Both the position numbers and the translations under genes were made by a program. The notes beneath the pieces are model-generated. The model did no database searches and had not been told where the DNA came from. It saw only the letters and a program-made list of their open reading frames with translations. Positions 39,251 to 42,464 of a stretch of 42,464 nucleotides of DNA are shown one piece after another (the first letter of the stretch is position 1; the number at the start of each line of letters is the position of its first letter). Origin of the DNA: Streptomyces roseochromogenus subsp. oscitans DS 12.976 (lineage in GTDB: Bacteria; Actinomycetota; Actinomycetes; Streptomycetales; Streptomycetaceae); assembly GCF_000497445.1 (NCBI RefSeq), contig NZ_CM002285.1:5307239-5349702 (forward strand). Direction: 5' to 3'.

Positions 39251-41638
39251 TCAGCCCAGACGGGTCAGCTTGGCGCCGAAGCCGGGCTCGGCCAGATCCT
39301 TCTGCAGGGCCACCGGGACCTTCACCGCTGCGGCCGAACCGTCACCCACGGTGAGCGTGCCGACCTTGGTGCCGGCCTTCGCGGTGTGCGGCACGCCGCC
39401 CGGCGCGAAGGACAGCTTGACCTTCAGGCCCGCCCAGCCGACCGCGGTGACGTCCTTGGTGATCACGACCGGGGTGTGACCGCCGAGCTGGTCGTCCACA
39501 TAGCCGACCACATCGCCCTTCTTCAGGATCGTGGACGAGGTCAGCGCGTCCTGGGCGGCGAGCAGGGCGGTCTTGCTGACCGCGTTGACCGTGTCGAGGA
39601 TCGACGGCCCCTTGTGCTGGCCGAGGATCGCGCCGACGATCGTCACGGTCTGCCCGCCGACCGTCTTGCGGGAGGCGAAGAGCAGGTTGCCGCCGGCCGC
39701 GGTGGTGCTGCCGGTCTTGATGCCGATCGCGCCCATCTGGAACGGCAGCTTGTTCCAGTTGGGCCAGTTGTGGCCGGTGGGGTCGGTCCAGCTGGCCGCG
39801 CTGGTGATCGCGACCAGAGCCGGGTTCTTCACGACCATGCGGCCGAGCTTCACCTGGTCCTCGGCGGTCGAGACGGTGGTCTCCTTCAGGCCCGAGGGGT
39901 CGGTGTACGTCGTGCTGGTCATCCCCAGCTCCTTGGCGGTGTCGTTCATCTTCTTGACGAACGCCGCCTCCGAACCCGCGTCCCAGCGTGCCAGGAGCCG
40001 GGCGATGTTGTTGGCGGAGGGGATCATGACGGCCGACAGCGCCTGTTTCTCGGAGATGCGGTCACCGGCCTTGAGGGTGTTGACGGTGGACTCGCCGCTC
40101 TTGCTGTAGCCGCCCTCCTTCTCCGCCTGGGGGTCGACCGTGATCTTCGGTCCCTCCTGGCCCGGCTTCAGCGGGTGGTCGCGGAGGACGATGTACGAGG
40201 TCATGGTCTTGGCGACCGAGCCGATGGCCACGGGGGTCTGCTTGCCGAAGCGGCTCATCGTGCCGATGCCGTCGACGTCCATCCAGCCCTGCCCCTCGCC
40301 CGGCCAGGGCAGGTTCGCCCCGGCGCCGTCGAAGGTGTAGCTGTCCTTGGCGGTGAGCCCGAGGGCGGGGGCCGGCAGCGGGCGCACCGCCTGTACGACC
40401 GCGAAGATGACCGCCAGGAGCAGGACCAGGGGGGTCCAGATCTTGACCCGGCGCACGATCGTACGGACCGCGGTCTCCGGGGGCGGGGGCGTGTTCGTCA
40501 GCTCCGCCAGGAGGTCCAGCGGGGGCTTCGGAGGGAGGGGCTGCTGGGTGGTGCGCTCGGGGCCGACCTGGGGGACGGGGGTGGTGACGTCCGGTTTGGC
40601 GGCCGGCGGCTTGGTGGCCGGTGCCATGTCGTTCTTGAGCGCGACGAACTTGCTGGTGCGCTCGGATTCGGACTCCGGAGTCTTGGGGGTGTTCGTCCTG
40701 CCGCCCAGCTTGAGCATGGTCGTCGGCTGATCGACCTGCTTGGGCTTTACGGTCTTGAAGACGGCGGTGGGCTGATCAACAGCCGCCTTCGCCTGCGGCG
40801 CTTCGGCGTGGGGGGCGTCCGCCTCGGCTTCGCCGTCGGCGTCCGTGTTCCCACCCGCACCACCCGTGCGGCTCTCGTCGTCGGCTGCGGGTGGCCCCTG
40901 TGGGGCGTCCCCGCCGTTGGCGTCCTCCGGTCGGTCCTCGTTCTCCGACCCGCCTCGGGCCTTCGGCCCGTCCTTGGCTTCCTCCGCCTCGGCCTTCGGC
41001 TCTGCCCCGGAGCCTGCCTCGGCCTTCGCCTCGGCGTCACCGTCCGAACCGGCCTCAGCAACCGGGGCGGCCTCGGAGCCCGCCTCAGCCCTCGTCCTCG
41101 CCTCTGCGGCAGCGCCGGCGTCTGCCGTCTCGCCGTCGTCGCCGGCCTTCGGGGCCGCGTCAGCCTTCGCCCCTGCCTTCACGTCGGTGTCCGGCTTCGC
41201 CCCCGCAGACTCTGCCTCCGCGTACCCCTTCGCGTCCGCGTCCGCGTCCGTCGTCTCGGGCTTCCCCTCCTCGGCCGTACCGTTGCGCGCCCCGGCTGTC
41301 TCCGCCTCGGTCTCCGTGCCGGCGGTGGCCGACGGAGTCGTGGGCGGGGTGTTTGCAGGTGTGTCGGAGTTGTTTGCGGGGGCGGCGGTGCGGACCCAGG
41401 CGGAGACCGCCTGGCGGAGGGCCGCGTCCTCCGCCGGAGTTTCCTTGGTGTCCGGCTTCGGCGCGTCAGGTATCGAGAGGATCTTCGTCGCGGTGTCCGC
41501 GCTCGCCTGCGCGGAATCCTTTTCCCGGGCGACCGCGAGCCGCGGATCGCGCGTCTCGGGAACCGGACCCGCGCTCCCCGACGTCGGTTCCGCCGACGAC
41601 TCGCGCTGCTTCGACCTGTCGGGGGACTCGCCCGCCAC
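39251..41638 (-). CDS. D-alanyl-D-alanine carboxypeptidase (S11 family) with long acidic cytoplasmic tail
   Basis: A 795-aa protein. Residues 1 to ~400 are low complexity, rich in Ala, Glu, Asp, Gly and Lys, with no hydrophobic segment. One transmembrane helix follows at about 400-418 (WTPLVLLLAVIFAVVQAV), then the S11 penicillin-binding domain with Ser474-x2-Lys477 (GSVAKT), Ser541-x-Asn543 (SANNIA) and Lys641-Thr-Gly (IKTGST). It trims the terminal D-Ala from peptidoglycan stem peptides outside the membrane. The start is GTG 41638, five bases after GGAGGAGG; the upstream ATG at 41653 lies inside that ribosome-binding site. The 850-codon frame on the other strand is a shadow. S. coelicolor has a similar gene next to a GPP34 gene. 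Confidence 0.9.
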   Translation of the reverse strand: MAGESPDRSKQRESSAEPTSGSAGPVPETRDPRLAVAREKDSAQASADTATKILSIPDAPKPDTKETPAEDAALRQAVSAWVRTAAPANNSDTPANTPPTTPSATAGTETEAETAGARNGTAEEGKPETTDADADAKGYAEAESAGAKPDTDVKAGAKADAAPKAGDDGETADAGAAAEARTRAEAGSEAAPVAEAGSDGDAEAKAEAGSGAEPKAEAEEAKDGPKARGGSENEDRPEDANGGDAPQGPPAADDESRTGGAGGNTDADGEAEADAPHAEAPQAKAAVDQPTAVFKTVKPKQVDQPTTMLKLGGRTNTPKTPESESERTSKFVALKNDMAPATKPPAAKPDVTTPVPQVGPERTTQQPLPPKPPLDLLAELTNTPPPPETAVRTIVRRVKIWTPLVLLLAVIFAVVQAVRPLPAPALGLTAKDSYTFDGAGANLPWPGEGQGWMDVDGIGTMSRFGKQTPVAIGSVAKTMTSYIVLRDHPLKPGQEGPKITVDPQAEKEGGYSKSGESTVNTLKAGDRISEKQALSAVMIPSANNIARLLARWDAGSEAAFVKKMNDTAKELGMTSTTYTDPSGLKETTVSTAEDQVKLGRMVVKNPALVAITSAASWTDPTGHNWPNWNKLPFQMGAIGIKTGSTTAAGGNLLFASRKTVGGQTVTIVGAILGQHKGPSILDTVNAVSKTALLAAQDALTSSTILKKGDVVGYVDDQLGGHTPVVITKDVTAVGWAGLKVKLSFAPGGVPHTAKAGTKVGTLTVGDGSAAAVKVPVALQKDLAEPGFGAKLTRLG

Positions 41639-41834
41639 CGATGCCTCCTCCATGCGCCGCACGCCCACGCGCGCGCCCTGTCCGAACCATGTACCAGTGT
41701 CCTGTGTGAGGGCTTGGCCCCTGCGGTAGACGAGAACGACATACCTACCGGTTCCCTCACGAACCGGTCACGCACCCTCGACAGACCGATGTGAGAGGGG
41801 TCACCCTGTCATTCATCCACGCGGGGAGGCATGG

Positions 41835-42464
41835 ATGGGCAGGAGCCGCAGAACACTTCCGGAGGAGCTTCTGCTGCTGGCATTGGACCCGGCCACGGGT
41901 ACCACTGCGCAGCCGCAGTCGCTCGACCTCGGTCTGGCCGGTGCACAGCTAGTGGAGCTGGCGCTGGCCGGACGGATAGCCCCAGACGGGGATCGTATCG
42001 CCGTGGTGGTGCCACGGCCGACAGGAGATCCGACTCTGGACTGTGCGTTGGAGTTGCTGCGAAGGCGCGGCGCTCCGGTACGGGCCGTCCACTGGATCGG
42101 CGGGCCCCGGTTGGGGCTCAGGCAGATCTACCTCTCGCATCTGGAGCGGTGCGGCATGGTTGCCGCCGTACCGGGTCAGATGTGCGGGGTGCTGCCGACC
42201 ACGCGCTATCAGGCGACGGACACCGCCATCAGCCGGGAGATCCGCGGCCGGCTGGATTCCGCGATCCGCACCGGCGTACCGCCGGACCCGCGGACCGCGG
42301 CGCTCGCCGCCCTGGCGCACGCCGTCGGACTCGGCAAGCACCTGTACCCGGGGAACGAGGGACGGTCGTCCCGTTCCCGGTTGCGGGATCTCATCCGGCA
42401 CGACCCCATGGGCGGTCTTGTCGCGCATGCCGTGATGGACGTGCAGAACGGCGCGGTCGCGCAG
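41835..42464 (+). CDS. GPP34 family phosphoprotein (partial, 3' end outside window)
   Basis: The first 210 residues of a GPP34 (GOLPH3-like) protein, starting MGRSRRTLPEELLLLALDP, with GLAGAQLVELALAGRIAPDG and LGKHLYPGNEGRSSRSRLRD, which are typical. The frame runs off the right edge without a stop. The ATG at 41835 follows GGGGAGG (41823-41829); an ATG at 41831 is out of frame. Eukaryotic GOLPH3 binds phosphatidylinositol-4-phosphate; the role of the many Streptomyces copies is unknown. It is divergent from the carboxypeptidase gene. Confidence 0.87.
   Translation, partial: MGRSRRTLPEELLLLALDPATGTTAQPQSLDLGLAGAQLVELALAGRIAPDGDRIAVVVPRPTGDPTLDCALELLRRRGAPVRAVHWIGGPRLGLRQIYLSHLERCGMVAAVPGQMCGVLPTTRYQATDTAISREIRGRLDSAIRTGVPPDPRTAALAALAHAVGLGKHLYPGNEGRSSRSRLRDLIRHDPMGGLVAHAVMDVQNGAVAQ

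Noticed and set aside
39242..41794. 850-codon open frame opposite the carboxypeptidase
   Set aside because: Low-complexity Gly/Arg/Leu-rich shadow; the opposite strand has all three S11 motifs.

Overview
The window looks like a chromosomal segment of a Streptomyces species. GC content is very high, GTG starts are frequent, genes are often coupled by 4-base GTGA/ATGA overlaps, and the left part carries the actinomycete afsK/afsS/afsR regulatory locus. I recognise AfsR (988 aa) from memory of the S. coelicolor protein. The beta-propeller gene at the left edge and the small repeat protein downstream of afsR fit AfsK and AfsS by content and geometry. From memory, fbiC, a DacA-like carboxypeptidase and a GPP34 protein also lie in the same order downstream of afsR in S. 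coelicolor (around SCO4423-SCO4440). This synteny was not checked by search.

Layout. 1-1158: C-terminal propeller of the AfsK-type kinase. 1274-5319: lipid/CoA module (crotonase, DUF35 protein, Ltp-type thiolase, divergent acyl-CoA synthetase). 5438-8892: afsS and afsR. 9105-17252: a second catabolic module (amidohydrolase, two luciferase-like oxidoreductases, SDR, D-aminoacylase-type hydrolase, aldehyde dehydrogenase, alpha/beta hydrolase). 17257-23499: Ddn-like protein, secreted PHP-type hydrolase, F420-type luciferase-like oxidoreductase, FbiC (Fo synthase) and a YkuD-like protein without its catalytic residues. 23492-27422: DUF2165 membrane protein and a large NTPase-TPR protein. 27489-32026: a complete lasso peptide cluster. 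32549-42464: ADP-ribosylglycohydrolase-like protein without its metal motifs, sodium:solute symporter, SDR, two-domain ferredoxin-fold-like protein, polytopic membrane protein, D-Ala-D-Ala carboxypeptidase with a long acidic tail, and the start of a GPP34 protein.

The most striking non-coding signal is a 15-bp palindrome, CTGAC-N5-GTCAG (extended form CTGACG-N3-CGTCAG). It occurs six times, each time at the promoters or junctions of the catabolic genes: twice between the thiolase operon and the acyl-CoA synthetase, once before the amidohydrolase, twice before the second luciferase-like operon, and once between the distant SDR and the two-domain protein at 36.2 kb. Both double sites have the same 27-bp centre spacing. 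At 3629-3670 they form a symmetric pair of divergent promoters. I infer one regulon, controlled by a repressor not encoded in the window, that gathers CoA-ester and F420/flavin redox genes into one unknown degradation pathway.

The lasso cluster encodes a 36-aa precursor whose predicted core, LLQRSGNDRLIFSKN, matches the citrulassin family. It has an Asp8 macrolactam acceptor and an Arg9 that in citrulassins may be converted to citrulline by an enzyme encoded elsewhere. No tRNA, rRNA, CRISPR array or insertion sequence was seen.
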